Origin: Christiangramia sediminis
GTDB taxonomy: Bacteria > Bacteroidota > Bacteroidia > Flavobacteriales > Flavobacteriaceae
Assembly (NCBI RefSeq): GCF_020552705.1
Contig: NZ_JAJBZG010000001.1
Location: 496,001-560,000 of the forward strand
DNA: 64,000 bases
Reading direction: 5' to 3'
Made by a program: the position numbers and the translations under genes. Positions 25,151 through 34,900 of the stretch are shown one piece after another (position 1 is the first letter of the stretch; every line of letters begins with the position of its first letter). The notes below the pieces were generated by a model. That model had not been told where the DNA came from. It ran no database searches and was given only the letters and a program-made list of their open reading frames with translations.

Positions 25151-25642
25151 TTATTCGTAAGCTACAGTTACAGTTACCACACCATCGTAAGTTCCCGCCA
25201 CTTGACCTGAAGCAACTGTAAGAAGACCTCCAACTTTTAAAGTTTGCACCGCACCATTACCTGTTGCTGTACCATCAGTTTCTCCATCTACATCATGAGT
25301 AAAAGATACCGCCATATCATCACCAGCTCCAGTCAAAACAATAGAAGGAATAGATATACTATACGAATACAGATTAGCTGCAGTTACTTCAAAAGAAGCA
25401 GCCGTGATAGGATCGACTGAAGTCACTTCCATATTATTATTAGAAAATGATCGCGTACCTGCTGTATTCACTCTAACATTACCACCTTCTGCGGCAACAA
25501 TGCTTCCAAAATTTAATGCAGTTCCATTTTCAACATTAATAGGAGTTACAATTTCAGCGAAAACGTCAGCTGTACCACTGTCATCTTGGGCAAAAACGCT
25601 TCCTGATATAAGCGCAAATAAAATAAAAGTAATCTTCTTCAT
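25151..25642 (-). CDS. DUF4402 pilin-like secreted protein 2, possible major subunit
   Basis: A 163-residue exported protein. Signal peptide ends at SVFAQ; the mature part has FAEIVTPINVENGTALNFG, then GNVRVNTAGTRSF, ASFEVTAANLYSYSISIP, LKVGGLLTVASG and the end GTYDGVVTVTVAYE. Composition (Ala, Val, Thr, Gly rich, few charges, no Cys) resembles a structural pilin. The strong hairpin directly after the gene and the separate upstream gap point to the most abundant transcript of the locus. Major-subunit status is inference. Confidence 0.8.
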   Translation of the reverse strand: MKKITFILFALISGSVFAQDDSGTADVFAEIVTPINVENGTALNFGSIVAAEGGNVRVNTAGTRSFSNNNMEVTSVDPITAASFEVTAANLYSYSISIPSIVLTGAGDDMAVSFTHDVDGETDGTATGNGAVQTLKVGGLLTVASGQVAGTYDGVVTVTVAYE

Positions 25643-25856
25643 AGTTTGTAGGTATATTAGTTTGATTTAGCGCTGTAAATATGGGTCCTTATATCAGGAT
25701 TGACCAAAATTATTCGTTAAGCGGTAGATTATACTCGTTAAAAGGCTAAAAACAATGAATATTTATGATTTAATTTCGAAAAACGGGAAGCAAGGATAGA
25801 AATTACATTAACTATTTGTTAAGAAGAAAAGACTTACATAAAATACTTAGGGAAAA

Positions 25857-26360
25857 TTAATTATAACTTACCGTTATTTCAATTGGATAGGGGGTGGTGT
25901 AAAGTCCTGGCTTTTGCGCTGCTGCAACTTCCAGAGTTGCGCCCAGACTTATAGTTTGAGAATCTGAAGTTAAAACTGAAATAGTACCAGTATTGAAATT
26001 TTTTAAAACCAATTCATCAGTTCCATTTAACATTCTAAAAGATTCTGTGGGTATATTAATGGTGTAAGCATATCCATTTTGTCCATTCACTTCAAAGGTT
26101 GCAGCGGAGACATTTGCTGTATTATCCAGCCGAACATCGCCAGTAGTACTTCTGGTATGATCTGGCTTTAGGATCACTGATCCACCATTGCCAGCATCTA
26201 TATTCGCAAAATTCATATTAGAAGTGGTTCTTATAGAAACAGGTTCTATTATATTAGCAGAAGCCGTAAAGTTTGCAGATGCACTATATTGCCCAAATCC
26301 CTGACCCGAAATCATGCAGAGGATAGAAAAGATCAAAAGAATTTTCAGCTTTATAATCAT
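25857..26360 (-). CDS. DUF4402 pilin-like secreted protein 1
   Basis: A 167-residue exported protein; hydrophobic signal then SASANFTASANIIEPVSIRTTS, NMNFANIDAGNGG, SVILKPDHTRST, ATFEVNGQNGYAYTINIP, GATLEVAAAQKPG and the terminal strand PIEITVSYN. It is the first gene of the locus in the direction of transcription, 215 bases before the next subunit, and could be transcribed separately. Same fold as the other DUF4402 proteins here. Confidence 0.78.
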   Translation of the reverse strand: MIIKLKILLIFSILCMISGQGFGQYSASANFTASANIIEPVSIRTTSNMNFANIDAGNGGSVILKPDHTRSTTGDVRLDNTANVSAATFEVNGQNGYAYTINIPTESFRMLNGTDELVLKNFNTGTISVLTSDSQTISLGATLEVAAAQKPGLYTTPYPIEITVSYN

Positions 26361-26570
26361 ATTTTAAATATATAAAAATAGATTTAAATATGTCGATGAA
26401 ATACGTAAAAAATCGATAAAAAGTAATTCTTCTTTTTAATATGAGATTTTATCCCTTCCTACTATGTGAAAAATATTAATAAGAATATGTATCTAAAATT
26501 TAGATTTTCGAATTAATTCAAACAGGGATTGCTTTCTTTTCTATATTTTAGAAGTAAATCTCTTGATATT

Positions 26571-26987
26571 ATGACAAACACTTACCGCACTAATTTAAAT
26601 TTAAAGAATTTAGATCTGGGATTGTTGATCTTTAGGGTAGCTATTGCTGCTTTAATGTTAACTCATGGATTTCCTAAACTTCTTGATTTTTTTGGACCCG
26701 ATGAAATTAAATTTGGAGACCCCATTGGTTTGGGGGAAAATTTGTCTTTTACTCTGGTGGTTTTTGCCGAGTTTATTTGTGCTGTCTTTATTTTATTAGG
26801 ATTTCTCACCCGGTTTGCAGCAATTCCTATTATTATCACCATGGCGGTGGCTGCTTTAATTGTTCATATGCCCGATGGTTTTGGGAAGCAGGAACTACCT
26901 TTGTTATTTATGTTTGGGTTTATTCTACTCGCTTTTACGGGAGCAGGGAAATATTCAGTAGACTTTTTTCTTCAGAATAAAAAATAA
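26571..26987 (+). CDS. DoxX family membrane protein
   Basis: A 138-residue protein from ATG 26571; the frame extends to 26529, but residues before MTNTYRTNLNL are not family-like. Four transmembrane helices with the DoxX hallmark FRVAIAALMLTHGFPKL at the first helix and FAEFICAVFILLGFLTRFAA at the second. DoxX proteins are linked to redox and thiol balance; the exact reaction is unsettled. It ends three bases before the TTG start of the GntK-Gnd fusion, so it is probably the first gene of the gluconate operon. Confidence 0.85.
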   Translation: MTNTYRTNLNLKNLDLGLLIFRVAIAALMLTHGFPKLLDFFGPDEIKFGDPIGLGENLSFTLVVFAEFICAVFILLGFLTRFAAIPIIITMAVAALIVHMPDGFGKQELPLLFMFGFILLAFTGAGKYSVDFFLQNKK

Positions 26988-26990
26988 CCT

Positions 26991-28883
26991 TTGAACACTA
27001 TCTATATCTTAATGGGCGTATCTGGAGTTGGTAAAACTACTTTAGGTAAAATGCTCGCGGAAGAATTGTGTTTAAGTTTTTATGATGCAGATGAATATCA
27101 TTCAGATGCTAATAAGAAAAAGATGAATGCCGGTTTGCCTCTGAATGATTATGATAGGGAATCCTGGTTGCAATCACTTTCTGTTGCCATTCGAAATTGG
27201 TCGAATTCCAATGGAGCTGTTCTTGCCTGTTCAGCATTAAAAGAAAAATATAGAAGAAAATTAATCAGCAGTCCTTCAGTGAATGTTGAGTGGATCTATT
27301 TATATGAGAATTTTGAGACCATTGCCAAAAGAATAAAACTTCGAAAGTCTCATTTTTTTGATCCCACCTTATTAAAATCACAGTTTGAAACTCTGGAGGT
27401 ACCTGGTTACGGGATACATATTAAAGTCGAGGATACTCCGGAAAATTCATTAAAAAAAATCATGAAGAAGATCAATAAACCCAGGATAGGATTGATAGGC
27501 CTGGGGGTTATGGGAAAAAGCCTTGCCTTGAATATAGCTGGAAAGGGATATCCAGTTTCAGTTTATAACCGGCAGGAAGGAGATAAAGAGAAAGATATTG
27601 CTAAATCATTCGCGAGTTCTCACGACAAAGATTTTCGCATTCCGGCATATGATGATCTTAAAAAATTCATTCTGGAACTGGAATCTCCCCGCAATATTCT
27701 GATCATGGTTAAGGCGGGTTCAGCAGTAGATGCAGTTATAAAGAACATACTTCCCTATCTTGAAGAAGGGGATGTTATTCTGGATGGTGGAAATTCACAT
27801 TTTAAGGATACAGAAAGAAGGATAGCAGAATTACAAAAAAAAGGTCTGGAATATATAGGAATTGGTATTTCGGGTGGAGAGGAAGGTGCACTAAAAGGTC
27901 CTTCTATTATGCCAGGCGGCTCTGAGAAGGCGTATAAAAGAATTAAACCTGTATTAGAAGCTATCGCAGCGAAAGATAAAAATGGCAATGCCTGCTGTTC
28001 ATATATTGGTACTGGAAGCTCCGGACATTATATTAAAATGGTTCATAATGGGATAGAATATGGGGAAATGCAACTTATTGCTGAATTCTATTATTTTATG
28101 AGGTTCTATCAGAAAAGATCTCCGGAAGAAATTTCTGATATATTTTCTGAATGGAATGTATCAGAAGAAAGCTATCTCCTGGAAATAACTTCTCATATTC
28201 TAAAAAGAAAAGAAAATGAAGAATATTTTATAGATAAAATTTTGGATGTGGCAGGCCAGAAAGGAACTGGGGGGTGGACCACTAATTCTGCTCTTGAATT
28301 AGGAGTAGCTCTGGATACGATCACAGCTTCAGTTATGGCCAGAAATATCTCCGGACTCAAGCTTCAGAAAGAAAAAGCAAGTGAACTGTATGGAGAATGG
28401 AATACAGGCCTAGTAGATATGTCTGAAAAAGACCTTTTTGCAGCCTATAAATCTGCTTCAATAATAAATCATTCGATCGGTTTTGAATTGTTACGAATGG
28501 CTTCTAAAGAGTATCAATGGAAATTGGAGCTTTCAGAAATTGCACGCATCTGGACTAATGGCTGTATTATAAGATCTTCTTTTATGGAAGAATTGGTTGA
28601 AATATTAGGATCTAAAAATGAAGGTCATTTGCTATTATCTTCAGATGTAATTGATCACCTTAATAAACGGAAAAAACAATTTACTACTACCATTTCAAAA
28701 TCTCTGGAAGCAGGTTGTCCTATGCCGGTAAGTTCTGCCGCTTTAAATTATTTTCTGAATTTTATCAGAGGAAATTCATCGGCAAATATCATACAGGCGC
28801 AAAGAGATTATTTTGGCGCGCATACTTATGAAAGAACAGATAAACCAAGGGGAGAATTTTTTCATACAAACTGGGATAATTAA
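26991..28883 (+). CDS. Gluconokinase / 6-phosphogluconate dehydrogenase fusion
   Basis: A 630-residue bifunctional enzyme with a TTG start. Residues 1-160 are a GntK-type gluconokinase: Walker A GVSGVGKTT, FYDADEYHS and LACSALKEKYRR. From about 164 a complete 6-phosphogluconate dehydrogenase follows: GLIGLGVMGKSLALN (NADP fold), DGGNSHFKDTERR, GISGGEEGALKGPSIMPGG, the catalytic Lys/Asn region GHYIKMVHNGIEYG, and the C-terminal QRDYFGAHTYER. Together they turn gluconate into 6-phosphogluconate and then ribulose-5-phosphate, CO2 and NAD(P)H. The gluconate permease gene follows two bases later. No frameshift or truncation is visible at the join. Confidence 0.92.
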   Translation: MNTIYILMGVSGVGKTTLGKMLAEELCLSFYDADEYHSDANKKKMNAGLPLNDYDRESWLQSLSVAIRNWSNSNGAVLACSALKEKYRRKLISSPSVNVEWIYLYENFETIAKRIKLRKSHFFDPTLLKSQFETLEVPGYGIHIKVEDTPENSLKKIMKKINKPRIGLIGLGVMGKSLALNIAGKGYPVSVYNRQEGDKEKDIAKSFASSHDKDFRIPAYDDLKKFILELESPRNILIMVKAGSAVDAVIKNILPYLEEGDVILDGGNSHFKDTERRIAELQKKGLEYIGIGISGGEEGALKGPSIMPGGSEKAYKRIKPVLEAIAAKDKNGNACCSYIGTGSSGHYIKMVHNGIEYGEMQLIAEFYYFMRFYQKRSPEEISDIFSEWNVSEESYLLEITSHILKRKENEEYFIDKILDVAGQKGTGGWTTNSALELGVALDTITASVMARNISGLKLQKEKASELYGEWNTGLVDMSEKDLFAAYKSASIINHSIGFELLRMASKEYQWKLELSEIARIWTNGCIIRSSFMEELVEILGSKNEGHLLLSSDVIDHLNKRKKQFTTTISKSLEAGCPMPVSSAALNYFLNFIRGNSSANIIQAQRDYFGAHTYERTDKPRGEFFHTNWDN

Positions 28884-28885
28884 AG

Positions 28886-30232
28886 ATGGACTTACAAATC
28901 TTATTTGCTGTTCTGGGCGGTATCGTCATACTTCTGTTCTTAATATTAAGATTGAAGATCCAGGCTTTTCTGGCATTACTTATTGTTTGCATTCTGGTAG
29001 GAATATTTGCGGGTTTACCCGCCACCGATATTATGTCTACAATGCAGCAGGGCATGGGCAGTACCCTTGGATTCGTGGCCACGGTTGTAGGACTGGGAGC
29101 ATTATTTGGGGGAATCCTGGAACAATCTGGAGGCGCAAAAAATCTTGCAAAATACCTTCTTGCGAAAACCGGAGAAAAACGTTCACCCTGGGCAATGATG
29201 TTTACAGGTTTTATAGTGGCTATACCGGTATTCTTTGATGTGGCTTTTATCATACTGGTACCTATAACTTATGCTTTAAGTAAAAAGACCGGGAAATCTT
29301 TGCTGTTATACGCATTACCGTTGCTGGCAGGTTTAACTATAACACACGCATTTATCCCACCTACACCTGGGCCCATTGCTGTAGCCGATATTCTAGGAGC
29401 AGACCTGGGGTGGGTGATATTATTCGGAATTCTAACCGGTATCCCTGTAGCTATAATCAGCGGGCCAATTTTTGCAAAATATATTTCTAAAAGGATTTTT
29501 ATTAAGCCTCTGGAAATAACTGATTCTGATGATTTTGATGAAAATAATTTACCATCGCCGGCCTTGATCTGTGCTATAATATTTGTTCCTATTTTTTTGA
29601 TCGTAGCCAATACGGTTCTAAACAGTCCTTTTATTACTGAAAACTCAATTCACCCAAAATTACTATATGCGATTAATCTTTTAGGGCATCCCTTTACAGC
29701 CTTGATAATTGCAAACCTGCTTGCCTGGTATTTTATTGGGATTAGAAGAGGAATGGGAAAACAATTTTTAAATAAAACAGCCTTAAAATCTTTTGAAGCT
29801 GCGGGAATCATTATTTTATTGACGGGTGCTGGTGGTGCATTTAAACAGATCCTGATTAGGACCGGGGCAGGGGAGATGATAGCTCAACTGCTCAATGGAA
29901 CATATTTTAGTCCATTGGTTTTTGGGTTTCTGGTTGCTTTGATTATAAGGCTTCTACAGGGTTCTGCCACGGTAGCCATGATCACTGCAGCTGGAATTAC
30001 CGCTCCGGTACTAGCAAATTCCACATTGTCTCCCGCGGAAACTTCCCTGATTGTAATAGCAATTGCAGCCGGGGCTTCCGGTTTTTCACATGTAAATGAC
30101 AGCGGATTCTGGCTCGTAGGTAAATATTTAGGATTAACCGAAAAAGAAACTTTCAGCACCTGGACGGTGATGACAGGAATGATAGCTATCCTTGGTTTGC
30201 TCGTAAGTTCAATTATTTATTATTTGATATAA
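28886..30232 (+). CDS. gntP: Gluconate:H+ symporter, GntP family
   Basis: A 448-residue inner-membrane permease with about 12-14 hydrophobic segments. Family marks include GLGALFGGILEQSGGA, IPVFFDVAFIILVPI, HAFIPPTPGPIAVADILGADLG and GSATVAMITAAGITAP, with SHVNDSGFWLVGKY near the end. It starts two bases after the GntK-Gnd fusion gene, so import and first two catabolic steps are encoded together. A terminator follows immediately. Confidence 0.92.
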   Translation: MDLQILFAVLGGIVILLFLILRLKIQAFLALLIVCILVGIFAGLPATDIMSTMQQGMGSTLGFVATVVGLGALFGGILEQSGGAKNLAKYLLAKTGEKRSPWAMMFTGFIVAIPVFFDVAFIILVPITYALSKKTGKSLLLYALPLLAGLTITHAFIPPTPGPIAVADILGADLGWVILFGILTGIPVAIISGPIFAKYISKRIFIKPLEITDSDDFDENNLPSPALICAIIFVPIFLIVANTVLNSPFITENSIHPKLLYAINLLGHPFTALIIANLLAWYFIGIRRGMGKQFLNKTALKSFEAAGIIILLTGAGGAFKQILIRTGAGEMIAQLLNGTYFSPLVFGFLVALIIRLLQGSATVAMITAAGITAPVLANSTLSPAETSLIVIAIAAGASGFSHVNDSGFWLVGKYLGLTEKETFSTWTVMTGMIAILGLLVSSIIYYLI

Positions 30233-30257
30233 AAAAACCGCTGGAAAACAGCGGTTC
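30232..30257. terminator. Bidirectional intrinsic terminator
   Basis: AAAAAACCGCTG, loop GAAAA, CAGCGGTT. It separates the gluconate operon from the convergent small hydrophilic gene. Confidence 0.75.
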
Positions 30258-30263
30258 GTTATT

Positions 30264-30590
30264 TTATAATTTTTCATCCGATCCTGGATGATCTTTTGAT
30301 TTTTCCTGATCAGGTCTTGCGCCCTTTTTATTGTATTGCCAGTTCTGCTCATCTGGTATTCTACCTTCCTTGTCAGGGAGATTTGCATTACTTGCGGGAA
30401 CATCTAATTCATCTGCCGTAAAGTCGACATCACGCTTTCTATCCAACGCTTTATCCTGGCCTTTGTTCATACTACGTCCTTTCGCATTAAGAGCTTGTTT
30501 ATCCTCTTTGGTTACTTCGGGATTATAAGGCATATCCGCAGGTTTAGACTTTTTTTCTTTTTCTTCGGGTCTATTTACTTTCTTCTCCAT
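30264..30590 (-). CDS. Small hydrophilic, probably disordered protein
   Basis: A 108-residue protein with almost no hydrophobic core, dominated by Lys, Glu, Asp, Pro and Asn (for example MEKKVNRPEEKEKKSKP and NLPDKEGRIPDEQNW). No signal peptide or known domain. Similar charged low-complexity proteins are widespread in Flavobacteria and are often stress-associated; no specific role can be given. Single gene between two hairpins. Confidence 0.65.
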   Translation of the reverse strand: MEKKVNRPEEKEKKSKPADMPYNPEVTKEDKQALNAKGRSMNKGQDKALDRKRDVDFTADELDVPASNANLPDKEGRIPDEQNWQYNKKGARPDQEKSKDHPGSDEKL

Positions 30591-30677
30591 AACTCATCAA
30601 TTTTAATTCTCTTTAATTTAAAAAATAAGACTTAGAATAGCTTGAGGGACGGGTTAAATTCAAGTTAAACCTATATA

Positions 30678-30711
30678 TAAAAAAGGAAAGCCGATAGACT
30701 TTCCTTTTTAA
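30678..30711 (-). terminator. Intrinsic terminator of the OmpA lipoprotein gene
   Basis: AAAAAAGGAAAG, a short loop, CTTTCCTTTTT, about 25 bases beyond the minus-strand stop. Confidence 0.7.
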
Positions 30712-30733
30712 GTTACTATAACGAAATAAAAAT

Positions 30734-31579
30734 TTATTGCTTAGCTACGGCTGCATCACCTTCAAGCATTGCAAAGAATTTATCCAGATTTGGAATAATT
30801 ACAATTCTTGTTCTACGGTTTTTAGCCATATTCTCTTTATTGGTGTTCTCAACAAGTGGTTGATAACTACTTCTACCAGCAGCGATCAATTTAGATGGTT
30901 CTACATCATATTTATCCTGCAGTAATCTTACAATTGAAGTAGCTCTTCTTACACTCAGGTCCCAGTTATCTTTTAAATAAGATTCTTTTACCATGGTTCT
31001 GTCATCTGTATGTCCTTCAATCATTACTTCCATAGCTGGCTCACTATTGATCACTTCAGCAAGTTTTTTTAGTAATGGCTGAGCTTCCTTAGTTACTCTA
31101 TAACTACCACTTCCGAATAAAAGTTTATCTGAAACATTGATCATTACCACCGTTTCATCTACACTAATATCAATATCATCTTCATCTGCACCTTCAGAAA
31201 TATTCTTCTTTAAATTATAAGATACTACCAGGTTGATTGAATCTTCCAGAGTTTCTGCTCCTGCAACTTTTTCCGGATCCATCTTGGCGATGGTGCTACG
31301 CATTTTGTCTTTTGTATTCTTAGACATCACCGTTAGGTCATTCATTTCCATCATTCCCTCGTTTTCAGTTCTAAGAGAATTTATTTTGGCATTATAATCA
31401 GCCACTCTTTCCTCAATACGGGCATATTTTTCTTCAATCTCTTCTTTTTCAACACGTGTTTTCTGTAAGGTACTTCTGGTATCATTAAGTTCGCCTTCCA
31501 GTGCTACATATTTCTTTTTAGAAACACATGAGGTAAGCATGGTAGCTGCTAATACGGTTACAGTTATTACTTTTTTCAT
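30734..31579 (-). CDS. OmpA-family peptidoglycan-binding lipoprotein
   Basis: A 281-residue lipoprotein with lipobox MLTSC (Cys17), then a coiled coil (about residues 25-85, LEGELNDTRSTLQK onwards) and a C-terminal OmpA domain (about 135-270). The OmpA block includes LLFGSGSYRVTKEAQPLLKKL, EVMIEGHTDDRTM, WDLSVRRATSIVRLL and KNRRTRIVI, the last with the Asp/Arg-type meso-DAP contacts of the family. It tethers the outer membrane to peptidoglycan. Own terminator; likely monocistronic. Confidence 0.9.
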   Translation of the reverse strand: MKKVITVTVLAATMLTSCVSKKKYVALEGELNDTRSTLQKTRVEKEEIEEKYARIEERVADYNAKINSLRTENEGMMEMNDLTVMSKNTKDKMRSTIAKMDPEKVAGAETLEDSINLVVSYNLKKNISEGADEDDIDISVDETVVMINVSDKLLFGSGSYRVTKEAQPLLKKLAEVINSEPAMEVMIEGHTDDRTMVKESYLKDNWDLSVRRATSIVRLLQDKYDVEPSKLIAAGRSSYQPLVENTNKENMAKNRRTRIVIIPNLDKFFAMLEGDAAVAKQ

Positions 31580-31943
31580 AAAATCGGATTTTTAATTTTT
31601 TTTGTGATTATTTAGTTTGACTAATCCCTGTTAATTGGACTATAATAGTGCCATTCCCTTAAGAGTAACACCTGTTGGGTGCTGCTTTGTACCTATGAGA
31701 ATCAATCAAAAGTCTTCCTGTACACTGTTTCCCAATAGTTTACTCATATTATTTATTGACGTTAAATTCTTTTAGACGAATTGAAGTTTAGATCTTCAGA
31801 AATCATTAAAAACTGTGGAATTAGACCGAAACTGTAGAAAATTTCTTCACTTATTTACGAAATTACACTAACATTCATCCCCTGTTTTAATGCCGCCTTA
31901 CCAGCTTTTTAACACAAGTTTACCAGAAATTGGGATGTAATGG
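31580..31943. other. Gene-free gap of about 360 bases before tamB
   Basis: A/T-rich and without a credible frame, tRNA or repeat. The left end must contain the OmpA-gene promoter on the minus strand; the right end leads into a tamB promoter candidate. I see nothing else in it. Confidence 0.5.
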
Positions 31944-31975
31944 TTTCGCGGAATAAGAGCTAAACGATAACTTTG
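31944..31975 (+). promoter_or_regulatory. Candidate promoter of tamB-tamL
   Basis: TTTC (one mismatch from TTTG) at 31944-31947, a 20-base spacer, then TAACTTTG, an exact TAnnTTTG -7 box at 31968-31975. The TTG start of tamB is 22 bases downstream. Confidence 0.5.
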
Positions 31976-31996
31976 AAATTCTTTAAATTCTAATAA

Positions 31997-34900
31997 TTGA
32001 ACAAAGCCGGGAGAAAAACTTTAAAAATTCTAAAAATACTGGGGAAAATATTCCTTGGCTTACTTATTTTTCTTCTTTTAGTACTTCTATTTATCCGTAG
32101 TCCCTGGGGACAGAATATTATCAAGGATAAATTCATTTCTTCTATCGAGAAGAAAACTGGAGCTACGATAGAGCTTGACAGGATATTCATCCAATTTAAC
32201 GGGGATATTCAGGCAGACGATCTATATATCGCCGATCCTCAAGGTGATACTATTATTTATTCAGAAAGTCTTTCTGCCAATATTTCTATTTGGCCATTGA
32301 TCAAAGGAAATGGTTTCAGCTTGAATTCCCTGGAAGCAAATGATGTTCGCGCCAATATTATTAGAAAAGACTCCCTTAAAGGTTTTAATTATGAAGTTTT
32401 AATGGAAGCTTTTGCTTCTGATACCACTCAAACTTCAACACCAGCCGACACTTCTGCAGCCCCGATGAGTATTTCTCTTGGCGATTTCGACCTTAATAAT
32501 TTTAATATTAAATACATAGACCAGGTTTCCGGCATCGATACCAGGGCAAAATTTGAAGAATTACAGCTATCCTTTGCAGAAACAGATCTCCAGAATATGG
32601 TTTTCCAGGTTCAGGAAGCCGTTCTTAATAATGCTGATATAAGCTATGATCAAACCAAGCCATTTCCATCATCGGAAGGAGAGGAGCCGCCTGCTCCCAT
32701 ATTTGGAATAAATGAATTGAAATTTAATAATGTAAAGGCTTCTTATACCTCTATTCCAGATTCTTTATCTTCAAAAATAGACCTGGATAATTTTGAACTG
32801 GCAGAAGCAAATTTTAATTTAAAAGACAGTATTATTTCGGGAAATCAAATCCTGCTGCATAATTCAGAGATTTCTTTAAGCATGAATCAAGCTTCTGCTG
32901 CGAGTGTGGAAACTTCAGAATCTTCCGAAGGTTTTGCATGGCCGGGCTGGAAGATCAATATAGAAACTATAGATCTTGAAAATAGCAGGCTTGCCTACAC
33001 TTTAAATAATGCTGAAGTCACTAAAGGAGTTTTTAATCCTAATGCCATAATTTTAGACAGCCTCGACCTTCAGGCATCCAATATTCTCTATAAAAATAAG
33101 GAGGCCAGGCTTCTAATTTCAAAACTTCAATTTAAGGAAAGCTCCGGCATAAATGTGAATCAATTCAATATTCAGGCATTAGTAAATAACCAGCGTATGG
33201 AGTTTACGGAGCTAGATCTTAACGTGAATAAAAATTCGCTTAATGGTAAGGTGATCCTTACTTATGACGATCTTAATAATTTCATTGAAGATCCCGGAAA
33301 CGCCAGGTTAGATGCCGATTTGAAAGATGTTTATCTGCGTATAAGTGATCTTTACAGGTTTCAGCCAGCTCTAAAAAATAACCAGTATGTAAAAGCTTTA
33401 GCTGGTTCACCAATAACAGGAAATGTTAGTGTGGAGGGAAAAATTGATAATTTAGATCTCAAATCCCTCAATCTAAGATGGAATAATACAAGTATATCTG
33501 GACGTGGTAGTATTGTAAACGCTCAGGATCCTGAAAACTTAAGTTTTAATCTTCCTAACGTTCAGTTGAATTCTACCAGAAGGGATCTTACCAAATTTGT
33601 GAGTGAAGCCGACCTGGGAATAAAACTACCTGAAAAACTGAATCTGAAAGGAAGTTTCTCCGGAAATACTATCAATATTAAAACAGATGCAAAACTGATA
33701 ACTTCTGATGGTGACCTAAGCGTAGATGGGAATTTTGAAATGGGAGATCAGATCGTTTTTGATGCACAGGTGCAGGGTGATAGTATTTCTTTAGGGAATC
33801 TATTACAAAATGAAGCATTGGGAGATATTCAACTTGATATTGATTTATCAGGAAGTGGGAGTTCAGTTTCAGATCTTAATGCCAGCCTGGATACTAAGAT
33901 TTCTTCATTTACCTATAATGGATACGAATTCAGAGATATCGATATCAAGGGAGAATTGGAAAATGGGAAAGGCCCTGTGAATTTGATCTATCGGGATAAT
34001 AATCTGGATATGGAAGCTCAGATGATGGTAGCACTTGATACTGTGTCCCCAAGATTTGAATTTGAGGTATTTTTGGATGGCGCCAATCTTGAAGCTTTGG
34101 GAATCACCCAAAGAAGTATTAAAACAGGTTTTACGCTGGAAGGATGGTATGAAGGGAATTCTACAGCATATGAACTGGAAGCCGAAATTATAGACGGGGT
34201 CGCAGTATATAATAACAAGACTTATTTGTTAGGCAATTTTGAAGCTTCAGCTTTTGTAAGGGAAGACACCACTGCTGTAAACATAAATAACAGGATGATA
34301 GACCTAAATTTACAGTCTAACGCCAGCCCTGCTGCATTCAGTTCCTCTATTAACAGACATTTTAAACGATACATTACTGAAAATTACAAGGAAGATTCTA
34401 TCACCGATCCCGTGAATTTAAAAGTTGATGCTAAAATAAGCCAGGCTCCCATTCTTAACGAGGTATTTCTTGTGAACCTTGAAGAGATGGATACGATAGA
34501 TATAAACCTTGACTTTAGGGAATCTGAAAGGCGTTTAGATGCCGATATCACGGTGCCATTCATCAATTATTACAGCAGTGAAATTGATAGTCTGAATGTT
34601 CAAATGCGTTCAGACCCTACTGATCTTAATTTTGAATTTGCTTTTAATGAATTGAACACAGGACCATTAGCGATCAAGAAGACAATTATTTCAGGAGAGG
34701 TGATCAACCGAAAGTTAAATCTTGATTTTGAATCCATTTACGGGGAAGAGCGACTGGTTCATGTGGAATCTGAATTAAATTTCCAGGGAGATACTTTACA
34801 ATTTCATGTGGAACCACAAGACCTTATTCTAAACCGAAATCCCTGGCAGATAGATGAAGGTAATATGGTGAGTTTTGATACCGGATATCTCAATTTTCAG

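Noticed and set aside
28789-29253. 154-codon minus-strand frame across the GntK-Gnd/GntP junction
   Set aside because: Antisense to two well-supported genes and low in recognisable protein features.
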